From Oxalobacter sp. (GTDB lineage Bacteria > Pseudomonadota > Gammaproteobacteria > Burkholderiales > Burkholderiaceae_D), in NCBI GenBank assembly GCA_016291665.1, contig JAEEYE010000005.1, positions 49,479-113,478 on the forward strand: 64,000 nt of DNA, given 5' to 3'. The position numbers and the translations under genes are program-made. The notes beneath the pieces are model-generated. The model saw only the letters and a program-made list of their open reading frames with translations, was not told the origin of the DNA and ran no database searches. Below are positions 38,388-48,535 of this stretch, piece after piece. The number at the start of each line of letters is the position of its first letter. The first letter of the stretch is position 1.

Positions 38388-39752
38388 ATGGCGGCAAGGA
38401 CGATGCATACGGTTACTATTCATTCTTTGGATGCTGAAGGTCGAGGCGTTGGCTATTTTCCTGACGAAACAGGAGACGCTCGTGGGAAGGTGGTTTTTGT
38501 TGAAGGTGCTTTGCCGGGAGAAACAGTTGTAGCGGAGTCTTTGCGCAGGAAGCCCCGTTGGGAGTTGGCTGTAGCTGTTACCATATTAAAGCAATCATCC
38601 CTAAGAGTTCAGCCTAAGTGTCCGTATTTTGGCAAGTGTGGCGGGTGTTCCATGCAGCATTTGGAGCCGACCGCACAGGTTGCCGTCAAGCAACGGGTTT
38701 TGGAAGACAATCTCCAACATATTGGTAAGGTAAGGCCTGAGAGCATCCTGCCGCCTATCCATGGCCCTTACTGGGGTTACCGTTTCCGTGCGCGTCTATC
38801 CGTCAATTATGTACCCAAAAAGGGAGGCATTCTGGTGGGCTTTCGCGAGAAGCAGTCACGTTTCATCACTGATATGGTGCAATGTCCTGTCTTACCCTCG
38901 CATATGTCGGCGTTGCTTGTTCCTTTACGTGAGCTAATTGCATCGCTTAGTACCTTTAGCCAGGTTCCACAGATTGAAGTGGCCATTGGCCATGATGGCA
39001 CGAAGCCTGTAACAGCATTGCTTTTGCGTATCATGGCGTCTTTAACCGCAGATGACGAAGCTAAGCTTAAACATTTTTCAGATACTTATGACATCCAGTG
39101 GTGGTTGCAGAGCAAAGGACCCGACACAATTCGGCTGTTTTATCCAGAAAGAAATAACCTACAGTATGTGTTGCCCGAGTTTGGTGTGATGATGCCGTTT
39201 AAGCCAGGTGATTTCACACAGGTCAACTACCACATCAACCAAGTCTTGGTCTCACGCGCCCTACGGCTTTTGCAGGTGGAACCGAATGATCGCGTGGCAG
39301 ATCTTTTCTGTGGACTCGGTAACTTTTCGTTGCCGATTGCCCGTAAGGCACGTGAAGTCGTAGGCATTGAAGGAAGCGCCATTCTTACCCGACGGGCACA
39401 GGAAAATGCTACCCTTAACGGACTTCAGGAAAAGACAGTTTTCCGGGAACGAAATCTCTTTGAGATGACAGTTACAGAGTGGAGAACACTTGAACCATTT
39501 GACCGCATTCTGATTGATCCTCCGCGTGATGGTGCAATGGCGCTTTGCCAGACATTGGCTGATATTTCTGATGAAGATGCAAAATACCGGCCTAAGCGGA
39601 TTGTTTATGTTTCCTGCAACCCGGCTACCCTTGCACGTGATGCAGGCATCTTGGTTCATTCCGGTAAATACCGGCTACTGAAGGCGGGTGTCATCAACAT
39701 GTTTCCCCATACATCGCATGTGGAGTCGATGGCCGTCTTTACGCAGGTCTAA
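38388..39752 (+). CDS. rlmD: 23S rRNA (uracil-C5)-methyltransferase RlmD
   Basis: 454-aa RumA-type enzyme that makes m5U1939 in 23S rRNA. It has an N-terminal TRAM domain (TVTIHSLDAEGRGVGYF), an iron-sulfur cluster motif CPYFGKCGGCSMQH with a distal Cys (QCPVLP), and a Rossmann SAM domain with DLFCGLGNFSLPIA. The nucleophile Cys is in YVSCNPATLARD and LIDPPRDGA is conserved. Ribosome site aaaggagg. In related genomes it follows rpoS; here it follows nlpD by 61 bp. Confidence 0.94.
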   Translation: MAARTMHTVTIHSLDAEGRGVGYFPDETGDARGKVVFVEGALPGETVVAESLRRKPRWELAVAVTILKQSSLRVQPKCPYFGKCGGCSMQHLEPTAQVAVKQRVLEDNLQHIGKVRPESILPPIHGPYWGYRFRARLSVNYVPKKGGILVGFREKQSRFITDMVQCPVLPSHMSALLVPLRELIASLSTFSQVPQIEVAIGHDGTKPVTALLLRIMASLTADDEAKLKHFSDTYDIQWWLQSKGPDTIRLFYPERNNLQYVLPEFGVMMPFKPGDFTQVNYHINQVLVSRALRLLQVEPNDRVADLFCGLGNFSLPIARKAREVVGIEGSAILTRRAQENATLNGLQEKTVFRERNLFEMTVTEWRTLEPFDRILIDPPRDGAMALCQTLADISDEDAKYRPKRIVYVSCNPATLARDAGILVHSGKYRLLKAGVINMFPHTSHVESMAVFTQV

Positions 39753-40201
39753 ACGCTGGAAGACACATTGGGTGTTTAAGGTAGCAAGGGGTTGGATACA
39801 GCAAAGAGGTGAATTGGGGGAGATAACAATCCTTTTAAAGATTACATCAATGAGTCAGAATCGGACAAACGCAAAAAGGATATGCATGGTATCAGCCATT
39901 GGTCTGCAGGAGGTTGTCGGGCTTAAGACATCAGAATGCCTGCTACGTACGGTTGTCCGAAACTGTATTCTTGAATTGGTTGACAACCTCAATCTGGCGT
40001 ACTGAGTCAGTTGGCAATCTATTTGGATGGGGCGGATACGGTTGGATATAGGTATGGTCTTGGACAACGGTGCTGTTGCGTCTGGAGCAGCCAAGATTAC
40101 CAAAGAAGGTTGGAATGCGTATGATGCGGCTGACTAACCAAGCGAAACCGTGCATAATCCACGCTACCGCTGAAACTGCTACTGTATTTAGAATATAGAA
40201 G
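39753..40201 (+). pseudogene. 449-bp gap, possible decayed DarP/YjgA (DUF615)
   Basis: No intact gene is supportable here; the 105-codon track ORF starts inside rlmD in another frame. One frame near 39850 reads NESESDKRKKDMHGIS, resembling the SKTQ-K-R-DMHAL start of YjgA/DarP, and a +1 frame continues AIGLQEVVGL and then RNCILELVDNLN before a stop. The fragments are in different frames, as expected for a frameshifted remnant. The similarity is short and I cannot test it, so this is a low-confidence suggestion; otherwise the stretch holds no feature I can name. Confidence 0.22.
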
Positions 40202-40828
40202 ATGAAATTTCTGTTTGATCTGTTTCCCATAATCCTGTTCTTTGTCTCCTTCTCTTGGGCAGAAAAGAATATCTCATCAGCACAGGCGCTTGCTGACCGT
40301 TACTTGTCGGTCTTCACTTCGGGGCAGGGCGTTCCAGAAGCCTCCGTGCCCATCCTGATTGCGACATCATTGGCTGTGGTTGCCAGCGTGTTGCAGATAT
40401 TCTGGCTGTTGATCCGACGCCAGAAGGTGGAAGCGACACTGTGGATTTCGGTGATTGTCGTGGTGGTCTTTGGTGGGGCAACGATTTATTTTGGCAGTGA
40501 AGAATTCATCAAGTGGAAGCCGACAGTCCTCTATTGGCTCTTTGCGGTCATTTTGTTTGGTGCCAACCTGCTTTTCAGGAAAAACCTGATCCGCGCGATG
40601 ATGGAAAAGAAAGTCCAGTTGCCGGATGATGTTTGGGGCAAATTAAATATGGCTTGGGTCGCATTCTTTGTGTTTATGGGGATCCTTAACCTGTACGTTG
40701 CTTTTTGGGGTGGTTTTGCGACGTCGACTTGGGTTAGCTTCAAACTCTTTGGTGGTATGGGGTTGATGCTTGCGTTTGTCATTGGGCAGAGTGTTTACCT
40801 GTCCCGCTACATGAGGGACAGGCAGTAG
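40202..40828 (+). CDS. yciB: Inner membrane septation protein YciB (IspZ)
   Basis: 208-aa integral membrane protein of the intracellular septation protein A family, with about five or six hydrophobic helices. Family phrases are MKFLFDLFPIILFF and, near the C-terminus, WVAFFVFMGILNLYVAF and WVSFKLFGG. YciB takes part in cell envelope and division in enterobacteria; details are unclear. The ribosome site is weak (agaagATG). Its 3' end converges on the crotonase gene, 31 bp away. Confidence 0.93.
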   Translation: MKFLFDLFPIILFFVSFSWAEKNISSAQALADRYLSVFTSGQGVPEASVPILIATSLAVVASVLQIFWLLIRRQKVEATLWISVIVVVVFGGATIYFGSEEFIKWKPTVLYWLFAVILFGANLLFRKNLIRAMMEKKVQLPDDVWGKLNMAWVAFFVFMGILNLYVAFWGGFATSTWVSFKLFGGMGLMLAFVIGQSVYLSRYMRDRQ

Positions 40829-40859
40829 CCGCCAGCATTACTTCGGATGAGTTGTCTTG

Positions 40860-41663
40860 CTATTTTCTGGCGAAAACCGGTTTTCGCTTTTCTTTGAATG
40901 CCTTACAGCCTTCCCTGTAGTCTTCGGTATCGTAGCACGCAAAACACTGTGCTTTATCGGCTTCTGAAATGGGAGTTTGGCTGGCGATCTTCCTAACGAA
41001 TTGTTTGTGCCAGCATGCGGCCAAAGGTGCGCCAGTAGCAATCTCTTCGACCGTTTCTTGGACAGTGGTACTCAGTTCATCATCATTGACGACCCGGGTA
41101 ACCAACCTGTTGGCAAGGGCTTCTTTGGCATTGTAGATCTGTCCCGTCAGGAGCATGTCGAGTACAACGTCTTTCGGGGCGATTTCCAGTAGTGGTTTTA
41201 GTTCGGGGTAAGCCATGACCAATCCCAGGTTCTTGATGGGTGCGCCAAAGAGCGCTGTATGCCCACTGATGCGCAAGTCGCAGACCGAGGCGATTTCGAG
41301 CCCGGCACCGACACACAGCCCTCTGATTTCTGCGACCAACGGGATGGGACAGTCTTGGAAAGCGGTCAAAGTGTCGTGCATCATCCTGCCATAGGCTTTC
41401 CCTTGGGCGTTTCCTGTGCGCAGGGTCTCAAATTCCAGGATGTCGCAACCGGGTGAAAAAGCCTTCATGCAGGTACTCTTGACGGTAATGCAACGTAGTT
41501 GCACATCTTCAGACAACAGCGTGATGACGCTGTGCAGCCGCTGCCACATATTGGCTGTGATGGCGTTTATGCGCTCAGGTCGGTTGAGGACAATCTCTGC
41601 AACGACGCCTAGGCGAGTGTAGAAGACTGGTGCGCTTCTGTCATCCAATGCCAAGGTTTCCAT
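40860..41663 (-). CDS. Enoyl-CoA hydratase/isomerase family protein
   Basis: 267-aa crotonase-fold protein. The first oxyanion segment KAFSPGCDILEF and the second VAEIRGLCVGAGLEIASVCDLRI are recognisable, with the first catalytic Glu retained (GLEIA). The second catalytic Glu of true hydratases (in the P-E-I-x-x-G motif) is replaced: the sequence reads APIKNLGLV. This points to an isomerase, hydrolase or decarboxylase activity rather than classic hydration. It starts 27 bp after the ppc stop on the same strand (the track ATG 41687 is only 3 bp away), so it is probably cotranscribed with ppc. Confidence 0.88.
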   Translation of the reverse strand: METLALDDRSAPVFYTRLGVVAEIVLNRPERINAITANMWQRLHSVITLLSEDVQLRCITVKSTCMKAFSPGCDILEFETLRTGNAQGKAYGRMMHDTLTAFQDCPIPLVAEIRGLCVGAGLEIASVCDLRISGHTALFGAPIKNLGLVMAYPELKPLLEIAPKDVVLDMLLTGQIYNAKEALANRLVTRVVNDDELSTTVQETVEEIATGAPLAACWHKQFVRKIASQTPISEADKAQCFACYDTEDYREGCKAFKEKRKPVFARK

Positions 41664-41690
41664 CGTGGATTGCCCTCTTTTTCTCATGCA

Positions 41691-44546
41691 TTAACCGGTA
41701 TTGCGCATGCCGGCGGAAATACCGTTGATGGTCAGGTGGATACCCCGTGTTGCTCTAGCATCCATGTTTTCAGGATTGCCGCCGGGGTTACGGTGGCGCT
41801 TGATTAGCTCAACCTGGAGATAGTTCAGCGGGTCGATGTAGGCCAACCGATCTTTCAATGCGCGGGCTAGGTTCGGGTTATTGACCAAGCGGTCTTTTTC
41901 CTGCGTGATGATTTCAAAGCTGTTCAATGTCCGCTTGTGTTCCTCGCAGATGGCAGAGAACACGGTTTCACGCAGGTTGGCATCCTTGACAAGTTCCGAA
42001 TAGCTGTAGGCGATTGTCAGGTCGGTCTTGGCCAGGACCATGTCCATGTTCGATAGGGTAGATTCAAAGAATGGCCACTTCTGGTACATTTCACGCAGCA
42101 GGGCAATCTTGCGACCGTGTTTTTCCAAGTCTTTTTCGTTGAGCCACTCGGTAATCGCAGAGCCGAAGCCATACCAGCCCGGCAGCAGCACGCGGCATTG
42201 TGCCCAGGAAAAGCTCCAAGGAATGGCTCTTAAGTCTTCAATCCGGCGTGTTTTCTTGCGTGATGATGGGCGGGATCCGATATTTAATGCAGCAATCTCA
42301 GTAATTGGCGTTGATTCAAAGAAATAGTCCGAGAATCCTGGTGTTTCATAAACAAGTTTGCAGTAGGCTTTGTAGGCTAGTTCGGAGATTTCCTCAAAGG
42401 CATCTTCAAAGGCCTGGCGTTTGGCCAGGTGCTCTGGCGATGGATCTTCAGGCACCAAACTGGCTTCCAGAGTGGATGCCACCAGGAGTTCGAGGTTGCG
42501 GTTGCCGATCTCAGGGTCAGAGAATTTGGATGCAATCATTTCTCCTTGTTCGGTCAACCGGATTTGTCCGTTGACGGTACCTCGTGGTTGCGCAAGGATT
42601 GCTTCGTAGGTTGGTCCACCGCCGCGGCCGACAGTACCGCCCCTGCCGTGGAAAAGCCGCAGGGTAATCTTCAGTTCCCTGAAGAGCTTGACCAGTTGGC
42701 GTTCGGCTTTATAAAGCTCCCAGTTGGATGTCGTGTAGCCTCCGTCCTTGTTCGAGTCGGAGTACCCTAACATGATTTCCTGAAGGTCACTCTGGCCTTC
42801 AATAAGTTTCCTGACGAACGGGATTTCCAAAACAGTACGCATGATGGTGTCGCATTGGCGCAAGTCAGGAATAGTTTCGAATAGGGGGATTGGGTGTAGG
42901 TCGAGTTCTGGTGTGTCCCAATCGTGGATTGCATCATGCGTGCCAGACTTTTTAGGATGCAAAAGGCCGACTTCGCGTTGGAGCACGATGAGTTCTAAGA
43001 TGTCTGAAACGGTTTCAGTATGTGAAATGATGTAGTTCGTGATGGCGCGTTCACCGTATTTTTCACGGATTTCACGTGCTGTCCTCAGGATTTTGAGTTC
43101 GTTGGCGGTTTCTTCTGAATAGGCTGCATAAGGGGTGTAGAGAAGCCTTGGTTTGCCAAGTTCTTCAATCAAGAGGGCGATTTTTTCATCCTCAGAGAGG
43201 GATGCATAATCAGGTGTTACACGTGCGGTCGCTAAAATTTCGGTTAAGATGCGCTCGTGAACGTCCGAGCTCTGTCGCATGTCGAGAGAGGCTAGGTGGA
43301 AACCGAAGATGTCAGCGGCTGCCTTAATGGCGCCCAAGCGGATGCGGACAATCAATGCCCCAGCGTTCTTGGTCAATGAGTCGACCAGGATTTGTAGGTG
43401 TGCGGCAAACTCGTCGGACGAGGTATACGGCTCATCTTCGCCGACTTCTTCGCGGGGTAAGGCAGTCATCCCAAATTTTCGTGCGGTTGCTGCCAAGCGG
43501 TTGTAGATATAAATCAGTGCGCGGCGGTAAGGCTCGTCAACCCGGTGTTCGGATTCGTCAGAAGACATCTCTGCAAGTGTCAAGACAGCGGGGTCGACGT
43601 GGTTTAGCAGTGCTGAAACAGCCAGTTCACGACCTAATTCATGGACTTCATGCAGGTAAAAATCCATGATGACATGGGATTGGCGTTCCAAGGCTTGGAG
43701 CATCGTCTGTGCATTGACGTTCGGGTTACCGTCTCGGTCACCACCAATCCAACTGCCCATCTGCAGGTAACGTGCTTCAGAACCTGGGGATGTGACACCG
43801 TCTTCTTTTTCTGGGTAGCGTTCTTCCAGTTCTTCTTGGATAGCCTGGTAAAGGGCAGGCAGTTCCCGTAAGAAGGTCAACTGGTAGTAGGAGAGGGCGT
43901 TATCAATTTCGTCCACGACGGACAGCCGCGAGTTGCGTAGCATACGGGTCTGCCAGAGCGACGAGATGTGTGCCTTGATCATTTCCGTATTATGTTTGTA
44001 CTCGCGAGGCGTCAGGTTTGAATCACGCTGTGTCAGTAAACGCGATATTTCGCGTTCTTTGTCTAAAGTGCTCTTACGTTGGATTTCCGTTGGGTGTGCG
44101 GTTAATACAGGGCAGATGAATGTGCGTTTTTCGAGCATCCGTTTAATGTCAGCTCCAGGAACGCCCGCCTTGTCTAGGAGGTTCAGTACATAAGTCATGC
44201 TGCCTTTAGGCGGTTCATCACCTGCAATGCGTCCATTGCGGTAAGCAAGATTGTCGTGTTTGTCGACAGCTAGGTTTGCTAGGTGTGAGAAATACGAAAA
44301 AGCGCGAACGACAGAAATTGCGTGGTTGCGCCCTAAATATTTGAGCAGGTTCCTTAAGCTGTCTGATGCAACTGGATTCGGAGAACGTTTAAGGTTCACC
44401 GCCATGCGCCTGACTTGTTCGACGAGGTTGAAAACATCGTCACCTTCTTGTTCGCGGATGACCTCACCTAAAAGGCGTCCAAGCATCCGGATGTCTTCCC
44501 TTTCCGGTGATTCCTGTAGTGAGGAGTGGTGTTCGTTAGTATCCAT
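41691..44546 (-). CDS. ppc: Phosphoenolpyruvate carboxylase
   Basis: Replenishes oxaloacetate by carboxylating PEP with bicarbonate (951 aa). The catalytic His lies in TAHPTEIQRKS near residue 151; the PEP-binding FHGRGGTVGRGGGP and GYSDSNKDGGYTTSNW, and the C-terminal MRNTG that enters the active site, are all conserved. The track starts at TTG 44570; ATG 44546 (MDTNEHHSS) is chosen. It normally is activated by acetyl-CoA and inhibited by aspartate. The neighbouring crotonase downstream is a less usual partner. Confidence 0.97.
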   Translation of the reverse strand: MDTNEHHSSLQESPEREDIRMLGRLLGEVIREQEGDDVFNLVEQVRRMAVNLKRSPNPVASDSLRNLLKYLGRNHAISVVRAFSYFSHLANLAVDKHDNLAYRNGRIAGDEPPKGSMTYVLNLLDKAGVPGADIKRMLEKRTFICPVLTAHPTEIQRKSTLDKEREISRLLTQRDSNLTPREYKHNTEMIKAHISSLWQTRMLRNSRLSVVDEIDNALSYYQLTFLRELPALYQAIQEELEERYPEKEDGVTSPGSEARYLQMGSWIGGDRDGNPNVNAQTMLQALERQSHVIMDFYLHEVHELGRELAVSALLNHVDPAVLTLAEMSSDESEHRVDEPYRRALIYIYNRLAATARKFGMTALPREEVGEDEPYTSSDEFAAHLQILVDSLTKNAGALIVRIRLGAIKAAADIFGFHLASLDMRQSSDVHERILTEILATARVTPDYASLSEDEKIALLIEELGKPRLLYTPYAAYSEETANELKILRTAREIREKYGERAITNYIISHTETVSDILELIVLQREVGLLHPKKSGTHDAIHDWDTPELDLHPIPLFETIPDLRQCDTIMRTVLEIPFVRKLIEGQSDLQEIMLGYSDSNKDGGYTTSNWELYKAERQLVKLFRELKITLRLFHGRGGTVGRGGGPTYEAILAQPRGTVNGQIRLTEQGEMIASKFSDPEIGNRNLELLVASTLEASLVPEDPSPEHLAKRQAFEDAFEEISELAYKAYCKLVYETPGFSDYFFESTPITEIAALNIGSRPSSRKKTRRIEDLRAIPWSFSWAQCRVLLPGWYGFGSAITEWLNEKDLEKHGRKIALLREMYQKWPFFESTLSNMDMVLAKTDLTIAYSYSELVKDANLRETVFSAICEEHKRTLNSFEIITQEKDRLVNNPNLARALKDRLAYIDPLNYLQVELIKRHRNPGGNPENMDARATRGIHLTINGISAGMRNTG

Positions 44547-44756
44547 TTTTTTCTGATTGTCCAGCAACAATTATGCTGGTGCGTAGTGCCAGTTTTTGTA
44601 TTTTAGTCAAGCAGTCCCATGGATTTTAAAGCTTTTGCTTTTCCAATGGAGTTAGGGTGATTGCCTGTTTTGGAGGGGACTGCCATCATGGCAGGTGGAG
44701 CCTGCGGGACAGATATTCTAGCAGAGATACGGCCACCTGCGTTTTCTTGCAATTCA

Positions 44757-45626
44757 TTACTTGGTGCCAAGCGCCTTCAGGCGTTTTTTTGCGTCGGGAT
44801 TGCCTTGAGCAGCGGATTTCCTGAACCACTCAATAGCTGTCTTTTTATTGGCTTCTACTCCGATGCCTTTCTCATACATCATGCCGAGGTTGTATTGTGC
44901 CTTGTCATAGCCCTTGGCGGCAGCGCGGGCAAACCACTGGAAGGCTTTAGTATCGTCACGTGGGATTAAGTTGCCTTTTGCGTAAAGGGAACCTATCTTG
45001 TTTTCAGCGCGTCCATAGCCGTGTTTTCCTGCTTTGCCGTACCAATAGAGTGCCTGTTTTTCATTGGGCTCTACCCCTAGGCCTAGTTCATAAACGAGTC
45101 CCAAAGCGAATTCGGCATCCGGTACTTTGTGCATGGCTGCTTTCCTAAGCCAAGAAATGGCGGTTGGGTAATTTTGTTCAACCCCATCGCCATAGGCATA
45201 TAAGACACTCAGGTTGTATTCTGCATCAGGGTCTTCCTGGTGTGCGGCTTTTTCATACCAGTGGAAAGCTGCCTTGAAGTCTTGTTGGACTAAACGGCCT
45301 TCATAGTAAAGGGAGCCTAGGTAATTCTGAGCTCTGGCATTGTTGTATTGTCCGGCAGATTCTGTGATAAGCCTGAGACCCAGTTCCTGATCTGTTCTGA
45401 CAGAAATGCCATTTAGGTATAGAAGTCCTAAGACATAAGTTGCACGGGCATCGTGCTGGTTCGTCAGATCCTGTAGCATCTTGATGGCTTCTGGTTGTCG
45501 GCCGTTTTGAAACAGGTCGATGGCTTCATCGAAATTGTCTGCTATGGCAGGGGAAGCCGCAAGGGCTGTACCAAGCAGTCCAGCTGCCAAGAGGCGTTTG
45601 AATTGTCGTAATACAGGGATAGCCAC
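44757..45626 (-). CDS. Secreted Sel1-repeat (TPR-like) protein
   Basis: 289 aa with an N-terminal signal peptide (LLAAGLLGTALAASPAIADN) followed by about six Sel1-like repeats of roughly 36 residues, of the form A-x-Y-x-L-G-x-x-Y-x-x-G-x-x-V-x-x-x-x-x-x-A-x-x-W-(Y/F)-x-K-A-A. Such solenoids bind partner proteins, usually in the periplasm; no catalytic motif is present. The start is GTG with an aaggat ribosome site. A palindrome lies just upstream. The specific partner is unknown. Confidence 0.9.
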   Translation of the reverse strand: MAIPVLRQFKRLLAAGLLGTALAASPAIADNFDEAIDLFQNGRQPEAIKMLQDLTNQHDARATYVLGLLYLNGISVRTDQELGLRLITESAGQYNNARAQNYLGSLYYEGRLVQQDFKAAFHWYEKAAHQEDPDAEYNLSVLYAYGDGVEQNYPTAISWLRKAAMHKVPDAEFALGLVYELGLGVEPNEKQALYWYGKAGKHGYGRAENKIGSLYAKGNLIPRDDTKAFQWFARAAAKGYDKAQYNLGMMYEKGIGVEANKKTAIEWFRKSAAQGNPDAKKRLKALGTK

Positions 45627-45646
45627 AGTTTTATCCTTGATATAAG

Positions 45647-45669
45647 CGTAATTAAAGTACTTTATTACG
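45647..45669. promoter_or_regulatory. Palindrome upstream of the Sel1 gene
   Basis: CGTAATTAAAGTACTTTATTACG is a near-perfect palindrome about AAAGTACTTT, with one extra base in the left arm. It lies about 20 bp upstream of the Sel1 gene's GTG, a place suited to an operator. Confidence 0.4.
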
Positions 45670-45676
45670 ATTCTAG

Positions 45677-45728
45677 GGGGAGGACAACCTTGTGGGTATT
45701 GTCGTTGCCCCCAAGATTGTGCCTCCCC
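45677..45728 (-). terminator. Long stem-loop after acnA, no U-tract
   Basis: GGGGAGGCACAATCTTG and CAAGGTTGTCCTCCCC pair over 16 bases with one bulged base and one G-U pair on the minus strand, around a 19-nt loop. It begins 30 nt past the acnA stop. No T-run follows, so it may be a 3' stabiliser or a Rho-linked end. Confidence 0.5.
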
Positions 45729-45758
45729 TTGAGCCTAACGTTGGCGTAATAGTCTGTA

Positions 45759-48467
45759 TCAGTCGGCCAGGAGCTGCCTTAAGACATATGGCAGGATACC
45801 GCCGTGGCGGAAGTAGTCGACTTCAATCGGTGTGTCAATGCGTAGCAGGAGTTCGACTGTATCTTCCGAACCGTCTGGACGGTGGATGACAAGCTGTGCT
45901 TTTTGCTGCGGTACAATATTATCGAGTCCCTTCAGATCGAAGGTCTCTTTACCGGTCAGTTTTAAGGATTCAGCGCTGTCGTTGCCCGTAAACTGCAATG
46001 GCAACACTGCCATACCAATCAGGTTGGAACGGTGGATGCGTTCGAAAGAACGGGCAATTACGGCCTTAACACCTAAGAGCTGCGTTCCTTTAGCTGCCCA
46101 GTCGCGCGATGACCCTGTGCCGTATTCTTCTCCACCAAAGACGACCATTGGTGTGCCCGTTGATTGATATTTCATTGCGGCATCAAAGATGGCCATTTCA
46201 GTCCCTTCTGGCTGGTACAGCGTGTAACCCCCTTCGCGGCGGTTACCATTTTCCAAAAGTGGCAGCATCAGATTCTTGATACGGACATTGCCAAAGGTGC
46301 CTCGCATCATCACTTCGTGGTTGCCGCGGCGGGAACCGAAGGAGTTGAAGTCGGCTTTCTTAATCCCATGTTCAATGAGCCAACGGCCTGCCGGGCTCTT
46401 TTCTTGGATGGAACCAGCAGGTGAAATATGGTCGGTTGTTACAGAGTCACCAAAAATGGCTAATGGGCGTGCACCACTTAAGTTGCCGGATGCTTCTCCT
46501 GCTACCAAGGTAAAGCCATCAAAGTAAGGTGGTTCTGCAATATAGGTGGATTCAGGCCAGTCGTAGACATCACCTGTTGCAAAGCCGGAAATAGCCTGCC
46601 ACAGTTCACCTGGCGCGTTTTTGATGTTGCTGTAGTTGTCTTTAAAAGACTGTGCATCCAGTGCTACGGCAACGAGGTCAGCGACTTCGTGGGAGGTTGG
46701 CCAGATGTCTTTGAGGTAAATATCCTTGCCATCTTTTCCTTTGCCCAGTGGTTCGGTCATCAGGTTGCGCGTTACATTACCGGCAATTGCGTAGGCAACA
46801 ACTAACGGAGGGGACGCCAAGAAGTTTGCACGGATGTTTGGATGGATGCGTGCTTCAAAGTTTCGGTTGCCAGAAAGGACAGCTGCTACGACGACATCAT
46901 TGTTTATGATGGCTTCGTTCGTTGCTGGGGCTAAGTCGCCCGCATTACCGATACAGGTAGTGCAGCCGTATGCCGCGACATTAAAGCCCAGTTTTTCTAG
47001 GTAAGGTAAAAGACCTGTTTTCTTGAGGTAGCCAGTAACGATGCGCGATCCAGGGGCTAAGGAGGTCTTGATGGTCTGCGGTACTTCTAGGCCTGCTTCA
47101 ACAGCCTTTTTGGCTAAGAGACCGGCTGCCAGCAAGACAGCGGGGTTGCTGGTGTTGGTGCAGGAGGTAATCGCAGCGATGACGATGTCACCGTTTTTCA
47201 GGTCATTGCCATCGGCAGTTTTGTAGGTTGCTGCCAGATCTTCTGGCTTTTTGTTAAAGCCACCTTCTGCAACAGACTTGCTGAAGAGTTCCGTAAAGCG
47301 AGACTTCAAGTTGCCTAGTTCAATGCGGTCTTGAGGACGGCGAGGTCCGGCAACGGAAGTCGTGACGGTCGAGAGGTCAAGGTTGACGACACGCGTATAG
47401 TCAATTTGTCCTGCCTTCGGAATGCCATAAAGACCCTGTGCCTTGAAGTAGGCAGCCAGTGCGTTGATTTCGTCATCAGACCTGCCAGTATTCTTTAAGA
47501 AGGAAATGGTTGCATCATCAACGGTGAAGAAACCGATGGTTGCACCGTATTCTGGTGCCATATTCGAGATGGTGGCACGGTCAGTTGCAGATAACGATGC
47601 TGCTCCTTCGCCAAAGAATTCAACGAACTTGCCGACGACGCGTTCACGGCGAAGGATTTCGGTGATGGTCAGTACCAGGTCGGTTGCAGTGCAACCTTCA
47701 GGGAGTTTACCTGTTAAGTTCATGCCGATGACGTCTGGCGTTAAGAAGTAGACAGGCTGCCCCAGCATACCGGCTTCTGCTTCAATACCGCCAACACCCC
47801 AGCCGACGACACCGATGCCGTTGATCATTGTGGTATGTGAGTCGGTACCGACTAAGGTGTCCGGATAATAAACATCCCCTTTCTTATGGACGCCACGGGC
47901 CAAGTATTCCATGTTGACTTGGTGAACGATACCAAAGCCAGGAGGAACAACACCGAACGTATCGAAGGCCTGCATCCCCCATTTCATGAACTGGTAGCGT
48001 TCTTTGTTGCGGGAGAATTCCAGTTTCATGTTGAGATCGACTGCGTCAGGACGACGGAAATGATCAATCTGGACAGAGTGATCAACAACTAAGTCAACGG
48101 GGACGAGCGGTTCGATTTTCTTTGGATCCTTGTTGAGCCTGGATGCCACATTGCGCATGGCAGCTAGGTCAACCAAGAGCGGGACGCCAGTGAAGTCTTG
48201 CAGGACAACACGGGAGACCACAAAAGGGATTTCGTTAGTGCGCTCTTCATTGGGTTTCCAGTTTGCCAACTGGCGGACATGTTCTTCTGAGATTTTGTTG
48301 CCATCACAGTTACGTAGGACAGATTCCAATACAATCCGGATGGAAATCGGGAGTCTGGAAACGTCAATGCCCAGTTTTTTGCCCAGTTCAGGAATGGAAT
48401 AGTAATTGCCTTGCTTCCCTTCGGAAACGGATAGTGGCTTGAAGGTGTCTTTTACGAAATCAGTCAT
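45759..48467 (-). CDS. acnA: Aconitate hydratase A
   Basis: Iron-sulfur aconitase/IRP1 type (902 aa), interconverting citrate and isocitrate. The [4Fe-4S] Cys ligands are in [11 protein letters not shown] and [36 protein letters not shown] and the swivel domain [15 protein letters not shown] are typical. Ribosome site aaggag. It is monocistronic in appearance. Confidence 0.97.
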   Translation of the reverse strand: MTDFVKDTFKPLSVSEGKQGNYYSIPELGKKLGIDVSRLPISIRIVLESVLRNCDGNKISEEHVRQLANWKPNEERTNEIPFVVSRVVLQDFTGVPLLVDLAAMRNVASRLNKDPKKIEPLVPVDLVVDHSVQIDHFRRPDAVDLNMKLEFSRNKERYQFMKWGMQAFDTFGVVPPGFGIVHQVNMEYLARGVHKKGDVYYPDTLVGTDSHTTMINGIGVVGWGVGGIEAEAGMLGQPVYFLTPDVIGMNLTGKLPEGCTATDLVLTITEILRRERVVGKFVEFFGEGAASLSATDRATISNMAPEYGATIGFFTVDDATISFLKNTGRSDDEINALAAYFKAQGLYGIPKAGQIDYTRVVNLDLSTVTTSVAGPRRPQDRIELGNLKSRFTELFSKSVAEGGFNKKPEDLAATYKTADGNDLKNGDIVIAAITSCTNTSNPAVLLAAGLLAKKAVEAGLEVPQTIKTSLAPGSRIVTGYLKKTGLLPYLEKLGFNVAAYGCTTCIGNAGDLAPATNEAIINNDVVVAAVLSGNRNFEARIHPNIRANFLASPPLVVAYAIAGNVTRNLMTEPLGKGKDGKDIYLKDIWPTSHEVADLVAVALDAQSFKDNYSNIKNAPGELWQAISGFATGDVYDWPESTYIAEPPYFDGFTLVAGEASGNLSGARPLAIFGDSVTTDHISPAGSIQEKSPAGRWLIEHGIKKADFNSFGSRRGNHEVMMRGTFGNVRIKNLMLPLLENGNRREGGYTLYQPEGTEMAIFDAAMKYQSTGTPMVVFGGEEYGTGSSRDWAAKGTQLLGVKAVIARSFERIHRSNLIGMAVLPLQFTGNDSAESLKLTGKETFDLKGLDNIVPQQKAQLVIHRPDGSEDTVELLLRIDTPIEVDYFRHGGILPYVLRQLLAD

Positions 48468-48535
48468 ACTGTCTCCTTATGTGGGGTACTAATGCCAGGG
48501 TATCCCACCGTTCTCAAAATAAGCTGTGTTTTCCG

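Noticed and set aside
39688-40005. 105-codon ORF after rlmD
   Set aside because: It starts inside rlmD in another frame; only its later part falls in the gap and is treated as a possible pseudogene remnant instead.
39943-40230. 95-codon minus-strand ORF overlapping the yciB start
   Set aside because: Overlaps a real gene start and has no ribosome site; likely chance.
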